Assembly: GCA_902168105.1 (NCBI GenBank)
Contig: CABHOY010000004.1
Location: 62,001 to 126,000 of the forward strand
Origin: an uncultured Flavihumibacter sp.
GTDB lineage: Bacteria > Bacteroidota > Bacteroidia > Chitinophagales > Chitinophagaceae
DNA length: 64,000 nt
Direction of reading: 5' to 3'
Position numbers and translations under genes: made by a program. The notes beneath the pieces were generated by a model. It was not told the DNA's origin, ran no database searches, and saw nothing but the letters and a program-made list of their open reading frames with translations. Below are positions 26,643 through 36,243 of this stretch, piece after piece (positions within the stretch are counted from its first letter, which is position 1; every line of letters starts with the position of its first letter).

Positions 26643-27425
26643 GGCCTTGCCATACGCCGGATAGTTGTCCAGGTTATTATGATCAGCGCCCGGGATGGGA
26701 ATGAACTTGTCTTCCGGTTTAAGGAATTTTTCCAGTTTTTTACCAGATGCCAGCGGTATTGTGTGATCGTCAGTTCCATGAATGATCACAATGGGAGCTG
26801 TTACTTCAGGTAGATATTCATCTGTCGGGAATTTGTATTCCAACATGTAACCATATGGATAGATCGGCGCCATCCGCATCGCCATATCGGTTATGCTATA
26901 ATACGGCGCTTCCAGTACCAGTCGCTTACAATCCCTGACAGTGGCCAATTGAGCAGCTACGCCTGTTCCCAATGATCTTCCGTAAAGGATAATACTATCC
27001 GGCGGAAAGAACTTCCTGGCTACTCTATACATCTCCAATGCATTGGCATATATCGCAGCTTCCGTTAAAGGGCCTGTAGATTTCCCATAGCCGGGATAAT
27101 CCATCATCAGCACACTGTAACCATGATCGGTAAAATGTTTCGCCTTACTCGCGTATTTGGAGATATTCCGGGCATTGCCATGGAAATAAACAACCATCCC
27201 TTTAGGGGCGTCTGCCTTGAATAACACAGCGCTCAGCGTCGCTTTATCATTGAGGCGGATACGCATCTCCTCGAATGGAATATCGTATTTGAAAGTATAG
27301 TCTGCCGACAGCGGTTCCGGATGGAAGATCATCTTCTTCTGCAGGAAATACAACACAACACCACCTATCAGATAGATGGCAAGTATCCAGGAAAGTATAG
27401 GGCGTAATTTTAGTTTTCGGAACAT
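26622..27425 (-). CDS. Alpha/beta hydrolase, BEM46-like, membrane-anchored
   Basis: 267 residues with an N-terminal hydrophobic segment at about 10-27 (ILSWILAIYLIGGVVLYFL) that anchors it. The hydrolase fold follows: VVYFHGNARN oxyanion region near 78, DYPGYGKS near 112, nucleophile elbow YGRSLGTG near 147-154, acid in HGTDDHT near 218, His in GADHNN near 247. These proteins resemble BEM46/FSH-type serine hydrolases; the substrate is unknown. It lies 9 bp after the ThiF-like gene and is probably cotranscribed. Confidence 0.88.
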   Translation of the reverse strand: MFRKLKLRPILSWILAIYLIGGVVLYFLQKKMIFHPEPLSADYTFKYDIPFEEMRIRLNDKATLSAVLFKADAPKGMVVYFHGNARNISKYASKAKHFTDHGYSVLMMDYPGYGKSTGPLTEAAIYANALEMYRVARKFFPPDSIILYGRSLGTGVAAQLATVRDCKRLVLEAPYYSITDMAMRMAPIYPYGYMLEYKFPTDEYLPEVTAPIVIIHGTDDHTIPLASGKKLEKFLKPEDKFIPIPGADHNNLDNYPAYGKALDIALQ

Positions 27426-27434
27426 GAGTTATGT

Positions 27435-28247
27435 TTAATCTTCAATATCAGGCACGATGTCCAGACCATAGTCGTCGGCAGATAACACACCTTTGGCCCT
27501 TGTATCTGCCAGTACAGCAGCATTAGGAGTTAGTGTGCTTACCTCGTAAGTATTATGCAGGAAATTCATGCTATAAAACTTATTCGCCAGTCCATCAGGA
27601 ACACCGGCTATAAATTTCAACACTTCATTTACGATCATCATCCCTGTAGCACCATGTGTTACACCGATAGCACCGGCATCAAAATTACGGTGGTCATCTA
27701 TCAGCTCCAATGCACAACGGTAAGAGGCAGCAGCATCTCCGCTCACAGGTGCGATATTAAAACCTGCCCACCAGGATACCCAGTTATGCACTTCACCTAC
27801 CACAAAAGGCTTACCCTGCGATATACATGCATCATTGATCACCAGGTGAGTAGCAGCATGCTGGGAGCAGTCGATAACAAGGTCCATGCCTTCCAGCAGC
27901 TGTTTTATATTGTCTGGTTTTACCTGCAACAGTAAAGGATAATGTTTGGTAAAAGGGTTACTGGCCCACAGACGGCTGGCGGCCATTTTTGCCTTATGCT
28001 TACGTTGGTCCTGCATCAGGTACAGGGGCTGCCTGTGCATATCTTCATCATTGATCACACCGTAATCAGCAATCCCGATCACACCAACACCACTGGCGCT
28101 TAAATACTGGATCACCGGAGATCCCAGTCCGCCGGCGCCGACCACCAGTATGCGCGTTTCCTTCAACTTTTCCTGCATTGCTACTCCCATACCAGGAACG
28201 GCAATGGGATGTTTAAAATGCGCTAATTCTTTTTCAATTAATGCCAT
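27435..28247 (-). CDS. ThiF/MoeB/HesA-like adenylyltransferase
   Basis: 270 residues. The nucleotide-binding motif VVGAGGLGSPVIQYL (about 35-49), and RQPLY (about 72-76) with the adenylation Arg, are typical of the E1-like ThiF superfamily that adenylates the C-terminus of sulfur-carrier proteins. However, the two CxxC zinc-binding pairs normal in MoeB/ThiF are missing: only YRCAL retains one Cys. There is no rhodanese domain, and no thiS, moaD or thi genes are nearby. The partner protein is therefore unknown. Followed after 9 bp by the hydrolase gene. Confidence 0.8.
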   Translation of the reverse strand: MALIEKELAHFKHPIAVPGMGVAMQEKLKETRILVVGAGGLGSPVIQYLSASGVGVIGIADYGVINDEDMHRQPLYLMQDQRKHKAKMAASRLWASNPFTKHYPLLLQVKPDNIKQLLEGMDLVIDCSQHAATHLVINDACISQGKPFVVGEVHNWVSWWAGFNIAPVSGDAAASYRCALELIDDHRNFDAGAIGVTHGATGMMIVNEVLKFIAGVPDGLANKFYSMNFLHNTYEVSTLTPNAAVLADTRAKGVLSADDYGLDIVPDIED

Positions 28248-28278
28248 AAATAATCTATTGAAAAATCAGGAATGAAGT

Positions 28279-28321
28279 ATTGATCATCAGCAATTGTATT
28301 ATTCAATTTCTGATGATCAAT
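28279..28321 (-). terminator. Hairpin downstream of the sensor kinase gene
   Basis: ATTGATCATCAG (28279-28290) pairs with CTGATGATCAAT (28310-28321), and a further AATTG/CAATT pair extends the stem to about 18 bp with one mismatch. It is next to a variant of the dispersed repeat word. There is no clear T tract on the minus strand, so termination is uncertain. Confidence 0.5.
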
Positions 28322-28342
28322 TTCTATTTTCTGATCGTTTAT

Positions 28343-29710
28343 TTATTCCTGTGGAAACTCCATTGTAAACTTGCTACCTTTTCCTACTGCGCTCTCTACT
28401 TTGATCTTACCCTTATGGGCGTCGACGATAGCTTTCACATAACTTAGTCCCAATCCGAATCCTTTCACATTATGCACATTACCAGTATGTGCACGATAGA
28501 ATTTTTCAAAGATACGGGAAATCGTATCACGGCTCATACCAATACCGTTGTCGGCGATTGTAATAACGAGGCTCTTGCGTGTACTATATGTAGAGATCAC
28601 CACTTCAAGGTGCTCTTTGGAATACTTGATAGCGTTATCAAGCAGGTTGAATATAACGTTGGAGAAATGCACATCATCAGCCATGATAATAGGGTTGATG
28701 GCATCCAGGCGAAGCTCTACCTGTCCTTGTTTAGAAGCCAGTTGCAACTGCAGGTTCTCTACCGTATGGGATATCACGTCGTGTACATCAGTGACCTGCA
28801 AGTTCAGTGATATTTCATTTTTTTCCAGCAAAGCAGATTGCAGGATACTTTCTACCTGCTTGTTCATACGTTTGTTCTCTTCTTTGATGATGCCGGAGAA
28901 GTAACGGATCTTTTCTTTATTGTCCATGACCTTTTCATTGCCGATAGCATCAATGGCAAGCGAGATAGTCGCCAATGGCGTTTTCAGTTCATGCGTCATG
29001 TTATTGATGAAGTCAGATTTGATCTCGGAGATCTTCTTCTGATTCAGCATAGTACGGATCGTCAGGATGAATGCTGTAATAATGACCGCAGTGAATAACA
29101 GGCCGCCTGCCATCATCCTGCCGAGTGATAATAACAACAGGAAGTTATTCTTCGGCTGCACGACCAGCAACGTCTCGGTTTCGCCTGTGGCATATTCGAA
29201 ACTATTCAACAGAGGGATATATTGGAACAAGTAATCCATGCTATCCCTTCCGGCACTTTCCACCATGCGGGTAAAGCCACTGGACTGCATCTTAACACCG
29301 TTACTATTACCGAAGTAACCTTTTCCGAGAATGGCGAATTCAAACGTAGTGTCCAGATGTTCCTTGCGAAGCCCGCCTGATATCAGTTTCTGTACCTCGT
29401 CGATGGTAAAGCGGTCGCTAACATTTACATTCAGGTCTATCGTATTGGTCATCTCATATTTATCGATAGCCAGCCCTTTGTCGGTAGGCCTGATATGTGC
29501 GCCATCCACTTTAAAACGCATAGGAGGGGCTTTACGTGCAAGCATCTGTTCACGCACGTTATTCATTACTTCTACGGCCTTCTGTTCCATCTGTTCACGG
29601 CGAACAATAGAGGCGTTATAGATCCAGTTTACCTGTATCCAGATGATACCCAGTAACGACAGGGTAATTAACACCACAATAATGGGAAATACTTTCTTCA
29701 ATGGTACCAT
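28343..29710 (-). CDS. Sensor histidine kinase
   Basis: 455 residues. Transmembrane helices at about 7-28 and 195-217 flank a periplasmic sensor domain. The cytoplasmic part has a complete HisKA H-box (NMTHELKTPLATIS, His about 241), N-box (FNLLDNAIKYS), G1 (ADNGIGM), F (IFEKFYRAHTG) and G2 (GFGLGLSY). It resembles the kinases paired with RprY-type regulators in Bacteroidota. No response regulator is adjacent. The orphan regulator at 10567-11319 is a possible partner but lies 17 kb away. Confidence 0.93.
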   Translation of the reverse strand: MVPLKKVFPIIVVLITLSLLGIIWIQVNWIYNASIVRREQMEQKAVEVMNNVREQMLARKAPPMRFKVDGAHIRPTDKGLAIDKYEMTNTIDLNVNVSDRFTIDEVQKLISGGLRKEHLDTTFEFAILGKGYFGNSNGVKMQSSGFTRMVESAGRDSMDYLFQYIPLLNSFEYATGETETLLVVQPKNNFLLLLSLGRMMAGGLLFTAVIITAFILTIRTMLNQKKISEIKSDFINNMTHELKTPLATISLAIDAIGNEKVMDNKEKIRYFSGIIKEENKRMNKQVESILQSALLEKNEISLNLQVTDVHDVISHTVENLQLQLASKQGQVELRLDAINPIIMADDVHFSNVIFNLLDNAIKYSKEHLEVVISTYSTRKSLVITIADNGIGMSRDTISRIFEKFYRAHTGNVHNVKGFGLGLSYVKAIVDAHKGKIKVESAVGKGSKFTMEFPQE

Positions 29711-29946
29711 GCTACTTCGATAGTAAGGCGCACAAGATACTCACAAACCCTGAGGGTACCAGCACCAGAATTGTTAAAAATCATTATTTGCTATAGCAAC
29801 GTTAATACAAAATTAATCTCTCTAAACTGTTAACTGTATTCACTTTAGCAATAAAATATCACTTTAACGTAATTTTAACTGGGAAATAATACTGGTAATT
29901 CCCCAATCTTCTGTACATTTGCCTTATCAAACTGGTACTAAATTTG
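29711..29946. other. Gap with the promoter side of the sensor kinase and a small-gene promoter
   Basis: 236 bp of AT-rich DNA. It should hold the promoter of the kinase on the minus strand, but none is clear. On the plus strand TACATTTG at 29914-29921 precedes the candidate small gene at 29947. Confidence 0.5.
29914..29921 (+). promoter_or_regulatory. Candidate -7 box (TACATTTG) of the small gene at 29947
   Basis: Exact TAnnTTTG match 25 bp before the ATG at 29947. A degenerate CTG sits where the -33 TTG is expected. Confidence 0.5.
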
Positions 29947-30045
29947 ATGTACTGGTTATACAAACTAGCAATTTTTAAATTTCTACATACATCGACATGG
30001 ATTCGTTTCCATAAGCGATTTAGATTTTGGTTGATAAAATGGTAA
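29947..30045 (+). CDS. Candidate 32-residue cationic aromatic peptide, or small RNA
   Basis: An ATG-started frame of 32 codons ends in TAA at 30043-30045, two bases into the flank of a clean terminator (30040-30067), and begins 25 bp after a TACATTTG box. The peptide starts MYWLYKLAIFKFLH and ends FRFWLIKW: four Trp, five Phe, seven Lys/Arg, one or two His, and no acidic residue. It would be an amphipathic membrane-active peptide. Against it: it uses CTA, TTA and ATA codons that the neighbours avoid, and a frame of this length can arise by chance in AT-rich DNA. A non-coding RNA of about 140 nt using the same promoter and terminator is an equal alternative. Confidence 0.4.
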   Translation: MYWLYKLAIFKFLHTSTWIRFHKRFRFWLIKW

Positions 30046-30067
30046 GGAGGCTTTCTAGCCTCCTTTT
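30040..30067 (+). terminator. Terminator of the small transcript
   Basis: AAGGAGGCT pairs with AGCCTCCTT around a short TTCT loop, and is followed by a T run. It begins at the stop codon of the 29947 frame. Confidence 0.85.
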
Positions 30068-30205
30068 TACTTTTTATACAGGTCCCTTCTAAGCAATTCC
30101 CACTCACTTAAATAATAGATGATTCTGGCAAGTAAATCTGGAATAAATACTATTATACTTGCTTTCAATTAGTTAAATTTGGTTAGTGATAAAATTGTTT
30201 GTGTT

Positions 30206-30760
30206 ATGGTTTCTTTATCGCCTGGGATATTGCTGATAGCTGACCCTTTTCTTAAAGATCAGAACTTTGCGCGCACCGTTGTATTATTATGCGAACATCA
30301 GGAAAACAAAGGCAGCTTTGGTTTTGTGATCAACAAACTGTTCGACCAGCAGTTAAGCGAGCTTGTACCTGAAGTACTTATCAACAATATTAAAATTTAC
30401 TACGGAGGTCCGGTACAGATAGATACCATCCATTTCATACACCAGCAGCCGGAACTGATCAGAGGCGGCTTTGAAATTCAGCAAGGTGTATATTGGGGTG
30501 GAGAGTTTGATCAGGTGGTGTCATTGATCAACAGTGGCCAGCTGGACTTAAACAAGATCAAATTCTTCATTGGTTATTCCGGGTGGAGTGGCGGACAGCT
30601 TGAAAATGAACTGAATGAAAAGTCATGGATCCTGTCAGAAAGTAATGTGCCGATCATATTTGAAGAAAAGGAACAAAATATATGGCAGCAGGCATTGAAG
30701 AACCTGGGCAGCAACTTTGCCATCATGGCCAATTTCCCGATAGATCCACTGTTGAATTAA
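30206..30760 (+). CDS. YqgE/AlgH family protein
   Basis: 184 residues from the ATG at 30206. The pattern PGILLIADPFLKDQNFARTVVLLCEH at the N-terminus, then GSFGFVINK and IKFFIGYSGWSGGQLENEL near 125, is diagnostic for the UPF0301 (YqgE/AlgH) family. Its biochemical function is not known; AlgH was first linked to alginate regulation in Pseudomonas. It is a single cytoplasmic domain. A start nine codons earlier would add residues outside the family profile. Confidence 0.9.
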   Translation: MVSLSPGILLIADPFLKDQNFARTVVLLCEHQENKGSFGFVINKLFDQQLSELVPEVLINNIKIYYGGPVQIDTIHFIHQQPELIRGGFEIQQGVYWGGEFDQVVSLINSGQLDLNKIKFFIGYSGWSGGQLENELNEKSWILSESNVPIIFEEKEQNIWQQALKNLGSNFAIMANFPIDPLLN

Positions 30761-31344
30761 CGACGTATATCCTCGTCCGTATGCCGGTAAACCAGCATTA
30801 ATACCACTTGTGGAAAAAAAAGTTGAAAAAATTATTATAGGCCTACACTTTGAGCCACAATGACTAACGTCAGTGGGTGCATTACCATTGTCATCCCCCC
30901 TTGCCTCAAACGAGGATATTTAAAAAAAATCAAATATCTTGCTTAAGCAAAAAAGTAATGTAGTCAGAGCATTCTGTTGTTTGTAAACCTGCTATAGGAC
31001 GCCGTAGGGAAGGGAACTAATATAAGCCGAAACGAATACAATACCTATGAAGGACAAACCAGATCACGTTTACACCTTCCTGGATATATAACAAAAATCT
31101 AAAACAATTGACATAAGTAATAGTGACCCTTTTTTCAATGGGTCCGGACTTTGTTTTAAACGGTTTAAGCAATAAAATCATTCAAGAGACATAAAATATT
31201 CATTTTCATAGGAACAGGCCCTAGTGCCGCAGCAGAATTCATTTTCTGCGCAGCCTGGACCTGATTTGTGCAACGCCCTGGCCAGTAATCTTGCTGCGCC
31301 CCTAAACAGGGTTATTTATTAATTAGATTGGAATAGTTAGGACA
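30761..31344. other. 584-bp gene-free gap with a foldable segment
   Basis: No ORF with support. Small hairpins occur at about 30901-30916 (CCTC/GAGG) and 31122-31146 (GACCC...GGGTC). The segment at about 31205-31320 can fold into nested stems: CGCAG.AGAA/TTCTGCG and GCGCAGC-CTGG/CCAG-GCTGCGC. I could not match it to 6S RNA, tmRNA, RNase P RNA, SRP RNA or a riboswitch. Confidence 0.4.
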
Positions 31345-31386
31345 AAAAGAAAGGCCGGGTAATCCTACCCGGCCTGTTCCTTTTTA
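31345..31386 (-). terminator. Terminator of the atpD-atpC operon
   Basis: AGGCCGGGT (31352-31360) pairs perfectly with ACCCGGCCT (31367-31375) around a 6-base loop, with an A run on the left that becomes a T run on the minus strand. It lies about 22 bp beyond the atpC stop. Confidence 0.9.
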
Positions 31387-31397
31387 TAACGAAATAT

Positions 31398-31649
31398 TTA
31401 TTTCACTTCTGCACCTTCTACAAGCACAGTCGCTTTATTTCTGTATACTTCAACAAAACCACCTTCTATGTTATAGAACTCGCTCTGTGACTTATCTTTC
31501 AGCACCTTCATCCTGCCTTTACCCAGGGCAGCGATCAACGGTGCATGCTTGTCCAGCACTTCAAAGAGACCGTCAATGCCTGGCAGCTGTACACCATACA
31601 CTTCGCCGGAATACAGTTTTCTTTCAGGTGTTAATACTTCTAATAACAT
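31398..31649 (-). CDS. atpC: ATP synthase F1 epsilon subunit
   Basis: 83 residues, matching only the N-terminal beta-sandwich domain (LLEVLTPERKLYSGEVYGVQLPG, then GLFEVLDKHAPLIAALGKGRMKV). The C-terminal two-helix inhibitory domain found in the E. coli subunit (about 138 residues) is absent, as in many Bacteroidota. It is 24 bp after atpD, with which it forms a separate operon away from the other ATP synthase genes. Confidence 0.93.
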   Translation of the reverse strand: MLLEVLTPERKLYSGEVYGVQLPGIDGLFEVLDKHAPLIAALGKGRMKVLKDKSQSEFYNIEGGFVEVYRNKATVLVEGAEVK

Positions 31650-31673
31650 ATTAAAAGTTAAGGGTGAAAAATA

Positions 31674-33259
<1,586 letters not shown>

Positions 33260-33826
33260 AAATAGTAAAGCCTACCATGGAGGATCATCCACAGACTTTA
33301 ATTATCAATTGTAAGTCAATTAGTTCTTAAAGTGTTAGGCGAAGAATGTATACTGCAAGATAGCGTTTTTAAGTTATACAGGACCCCCACTCATCGATAG
33401 ATAATATTTTTTTATTATAACCGATTCATGATATTAGAAATACAACTAATGGTTAGCCCCCTAACCGCTCTCATCGCCTTCCCTGATGTCTACCCTACCA
33501 TTTGCCTAACATTTTATTAACGGTTTTTGTGAAGGATTTGCTAAAAAAACATCCTACCAAACTGAGCAAACCCGCTATGGACAATGAATCAGCGTTTCAG
33601 GCACAGATATTGATTTATTTAAGTCAAGCTAACAATCTGACACCGTTACATCATCTTAAACAGATGCGCAGGCCAGCTTTCAGCCCTAACAATTGATCAA
33701 ACTGTTATTATACCACGCATTCGTTCACAATTAAAATTTACGGTCTTCCTTTAAGAACTAATCGCTATACAACCTTCGTTTCGGGACAAATTATAAGTTG
33801 CCACACCCTTTTTAAAACAATCAGAT
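33260..33826. other. 567-bp gap before the DUF6600 lipoprotein gene
   Basis: AT-rich, with T8 at 33409. A short frame at 33502-33696 (64 codons from a TTG, or 39 from ATG at 33577) has no similarity I recognise and no promoter, so I do not call it. Otherwise nothing is seen. Confidence 0.4.
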
Positions 33827-35311
33827 ATGAAAAACATAAAATATTATATCACCCTCTCTGTAGTTGCTGTCTCAATGGCTGTTACGGGCGTATCATGCGC
33901 CACTACGCGGCCAGCCCCACAGCAGGTACAGGTTTCTATATCAGGCTTCTACGATGCCTTGAGCCCATACGGTCGCTGGACCAGCTATGGTAGCTACGGA
34001 CAGGTATGGATCCCTAATGCAGGTCCAGACTTCCAACCTTACTCAACCGCCGGACATTGGGTATATTCCGATTACGGCTGGACATGGGTTTCCGATTATG
34101 ACTGGGGATGGGCACCCTTCCACTACGGTCGCTGGGCTTTTGATGACGCCTATGGCTGGATGTGGGTACCGGGTACCGAATGGGGTCCTGCATGGGTAAG
34201 CTGGAGGAACAGCCCCGACTATTACGGATGGGCGCCTTTAGGTCCTGGTATGACAATAGGCGTAAGCCTCAATATCCCTGTCGGATATTGGTCTTTCGTA
34301 CCCTGCCAGTATATTACCAGTCCCTACGTACACCGGTATTATGTGGATAGAGGCAGACGTGTAAATGTGTATAACAATACTACCATCATTAACAATACCA
34401 CTATCATCAATAACCGGACATACTACCGTGGTCCTGCTACCCGCGATGTGGAACGTTACACCCGTAACGAGATCCGTCCGGTGCGTGTAGTGAGCGATAA
34501 CCGTCCGGGCCGTGCCACTGTTGACCGTGACCAGGTAAGGATGTACCGTCCGCAGGCATCTGCTTTACGTCCTTCCCGTTCAGGTAACGCAATAACTAAC
34601 GGCGGCCGTGATAACAATGACAGGAACAATTCCGACAGACCTAACACTCCCGGCAGAACAATACGTGTAGACAGGAATAACGACGGTCGTCCTGACAACA
34701 TTATAGACAGGAACAACGACGGAAGGGCTGACAATACCCTTCCAGGCAGAACGATAGACAGGGGTAACATTACCCGCCCGGGCAACGTTCCGGACAGGAA
34801 TAACGCTAACGTTCCGGATAGGAACAACAACAATGTTCCCGGCAGGATAAACGATCCCCGTACTACCAGACCGGATTTCGACAGGAATAATGATGGCCGT
34901 CCGGATAATAACGTCAGACCTTCTGCTCCGGCTACCAGACCGGCTACGCCTACTCCGGCTGCACCTGTAACCAGACCCGCCACACCGGCGCCGTCTGCAC
35001 CAGTTACAAGACCGGCTACGCCACCACCGTCTGCTAATCCAGTTAACAACAATACAAGACCTGACCGTGTCAATACGCCAGCGCCTCGTCCGATGACGCC
35101 TACTCCGGCCCCAGGTCCGACCAGCAGGCCTCCGCAACCGCAGATGCAGCGTCCGCAGCCACAGGCTCAGCCGCGTCAGGCAATGCCACAGCCACGTCAG
35201 ATGCAGCCAGCGCCACGTCCTCAGATGCAACCGCAACCGAGGCCACAGCAACAGGCAGTTCCTCAACGTTCCGCTCCCGCTACCCGTGGTGAACGAGGCA
35301 ACAGAGGATAA
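33827..35311 (+). CDS. DUF6600-type lipoprotein with Asn/Asp/Arg repeats and a Pro-rich tail
   Basis: 494 residues. Signal peptide with lipobox VTGVSC (Cys about 25), so a lipoprotein. Residues about 45-145 are Trp/Tyr-rich with repeated 'YGxW...WVPxxxxxWxPxxxGxW' units typical of DUF6600 (SDYGWTWVSDYDWGWAPFHY). Then comes a region with four DRNNDGRPDN-like units (about 280-365), each resembling a DxNxDGxxD calcium loop, then Pro/Ala/Thr repeats and a Gln/Pro/Met-rich tail ending in RGERGNRG. The tail may bind cell wall or DNA. The DNA repeats in the tail mean length may vary between strains. Function unknown; surface or outer-membrane location inferred. Confidence 0.82.
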   Translation: MKNIKYYITLSVVAVSMAVTGVSCATTRPAPQQVQVSISGFYDALSPYGRWTSYGSYGQVWIPNAGPDFQPYSTAGHWVYSDYGWTWVSDYDWGWAPFHYGRWAFDDAYGWMWVPGTEWGPAWVSWRNSPDYYGWAPLGPGMTIGVSLNIPVGYWSFVPCQYITSPYVHRYYVDRGRRVNVYNNTTIINNTTIINNRTYYRGPATRDVERYTRNEIRPVRVVSDNRPGRATVDRDQVRMYRPQASALRPSRSGNAITNGGRDNNDRNNSDRPNTPGRTIRVDRNNDGRPDNIIDRNNDGRADNTLPGRTIDRGNITRPGNVPDRNNANVPDRNNNNVPGRINDPRTTRPDFDRNNDGRPDNNVRPSAPATRPATPTPAAPVTRPATPAPSAPVTRPATPPPSANPVNNNTRPDRVNTPAPRPMTPTPAPGPTSRPPQPQMQRPQPQAQPRQAMPQPRQMQPAPRPQMQPQPRPQQQAVPQRSAPATRGERGNRG

Positions 35312-35319
35312 CTGATCAA

Positions 35320-35841
35320 CTAGCAGCCATAGACTTCGAGATAAATTTCACTATTGATTTTTGTAAAGGTATGTTCCTCCGGGGGCATACCTTTCTGCAT
35401 TAACAGCATGTTAAGCGGGGCTCCTCCCGCCTGGTAGGGAGGCTGCAAATAGGGGTATGCATATGCTTTAAAGCCCAGTCCCTCATAAAACTTTATTCGC
35501 CTTACCGCGTCATCAGCATGCGGAGGCTCCACTTCCAGCACAATGCGCGGATATTCCTGTTCCATCAATCGCATCACTCCACTGCCGATCCCATTACCTC
35601 TCATTTCCGGTGCTATTGCAAAATGCTCTATGAACACAAAGTCAGTCAGCTGCCAGTAGAACACAAAACCGGCATATACCTCATCGTTTTCCAGCAATCC
35701 CAGCCTCAATGCGCCATTATTCAGCAATAGCTGCTGTGCCGGCAGGTTCCTCCTTTCTTCATGCGGAAATGCCTGCTCGTATAACGTTACAACATTATCC
35801 GGAATGGTTACCGGGGACATTAAATTCCGAATAGTTAACAT
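35320..35841 (-). CDS. GNAT-family N-acetyltransferase
   Basis: 173 residues. The acetyl-CoA loop EMRGNGIGSGVMRLM (about 79-93) is the GNAT motif A (Q/RxxGxG/A). Preceding strands and the FYEGLGFKAY near 124 (motif B) fit. The substrate is unknown. A TACCTTTG box (minus strand, 35847-35854) ends 5 nt before the ATG, so transcription would start at the start codon. It is convergent with the DUF6600 gene, with 8 bp between the stops. Confidence 0.85.
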   Translation of the reverse strand: MLTIRNLMSPVTIPDNVVTLYEQAFPHEERRNLPAQQLLLNNGALRLGLLENDEVYAGFVFYWQLTDFVFIEHFAIAPEMRGNGIGSGVMRLMEQEYPRIVLEVEPPHADDAVRRIKFYEGLGFKAYAYPYLQPPYQAGGAPLNMLLMQKGMPPEEHTFTKINSEIYLEVYGC

Positions 35842-35846
35842 CTACG

Positions 35847-35854
35847 CAAAGGTA
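35847..35854 (-). promoter_or_regulatory. Candidate -7 box of the GNAT gene (TACCTTTG)
   Basis: Exact TAnnTTTG match with 5 nt to the ATG. No good -33 partner at the normal distance. Confidence 0.45.
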
Positions 35855-35944
35855 ATGATCAATGTTTTGTTCGATTGACGTTATCTGCGGCGTTAGATGG
35901 GACTACGGGCTGTACTCCTTCCGAGTCCTTACCATGAAGCATTA

Positions 35945-35997
35945 TCAAACGTTTGAGCCCATTGGATATCGATTTAACCCCTTCCAAACGTTTGAGC
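35945..35997. repeat. Two CAAACGTTTGAGC palindromic words
   Basis: CAAACGTTTGAGC occurs at 35946-35958 and 35985-35997; TCAAACGTTTGA at 35945-35956 is a perfect 12-bp palindrome. A third CAAACGTTTGA lies at 36548-36558. Possible protein-binding sites. Confidence 0.6.
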
Positions 35998-36146
35998 ACT
36001 CTCCAAGGGCTAGAGCCATAGTCTAACCCGCAGTTACTTCCGTCTACACCTATGCTGGTCCGACGCAGAAGCAGGGCTTCTTAACCTGTATAAAAGGCAT
36101 ACTGATCCGGGGCTATTTTTCTAATAACTCGTTAATAAATCACAGC

Positions 36147-36243
36147 TAACCCGTATATAAGCCATATATAACCCATACTTCTTAGATATGGGTTATATAT
36201 GGCTTATATACGGGTTATATATGGGTTATATATGGGTTATCTC
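36147..36243. repeat. Inverted repeat of 11-bp units
   Basis: Arm 36147-36177 and arm 36187-36217 are perfect 31-bp reverse complements around a 9-base loop. The right side continues with more GTTATATATGG units to 36243, all on an 11-bp period (GTTATATATGG, CTTATATACGG, GTTATATATGG, GTTATATATGG). Same architecture as 1229-1320. Confidence 0.9.

Noticed and set aside
31205..31320. Possible 6S or SRP RNA
   Set aside because: A short TCAGGTCC word on the minus strand resembles SRP RNA, but the GGAAG loop and GCAGCC context are absent, and the 6S bubble is not seen.
33502..33696. 64-codon plus-strand frame
   Set aside because: It starts at TTG, has no promoter and no similarity. A start at ATG 33577 is no better.
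34456..35266. Long minus-strand frames over the DUF6600 gene
   Set aside because: They arise from its low-complexity, repeated codons; the products are Leu/Gly- or Arg/Ser-rich nonsense.
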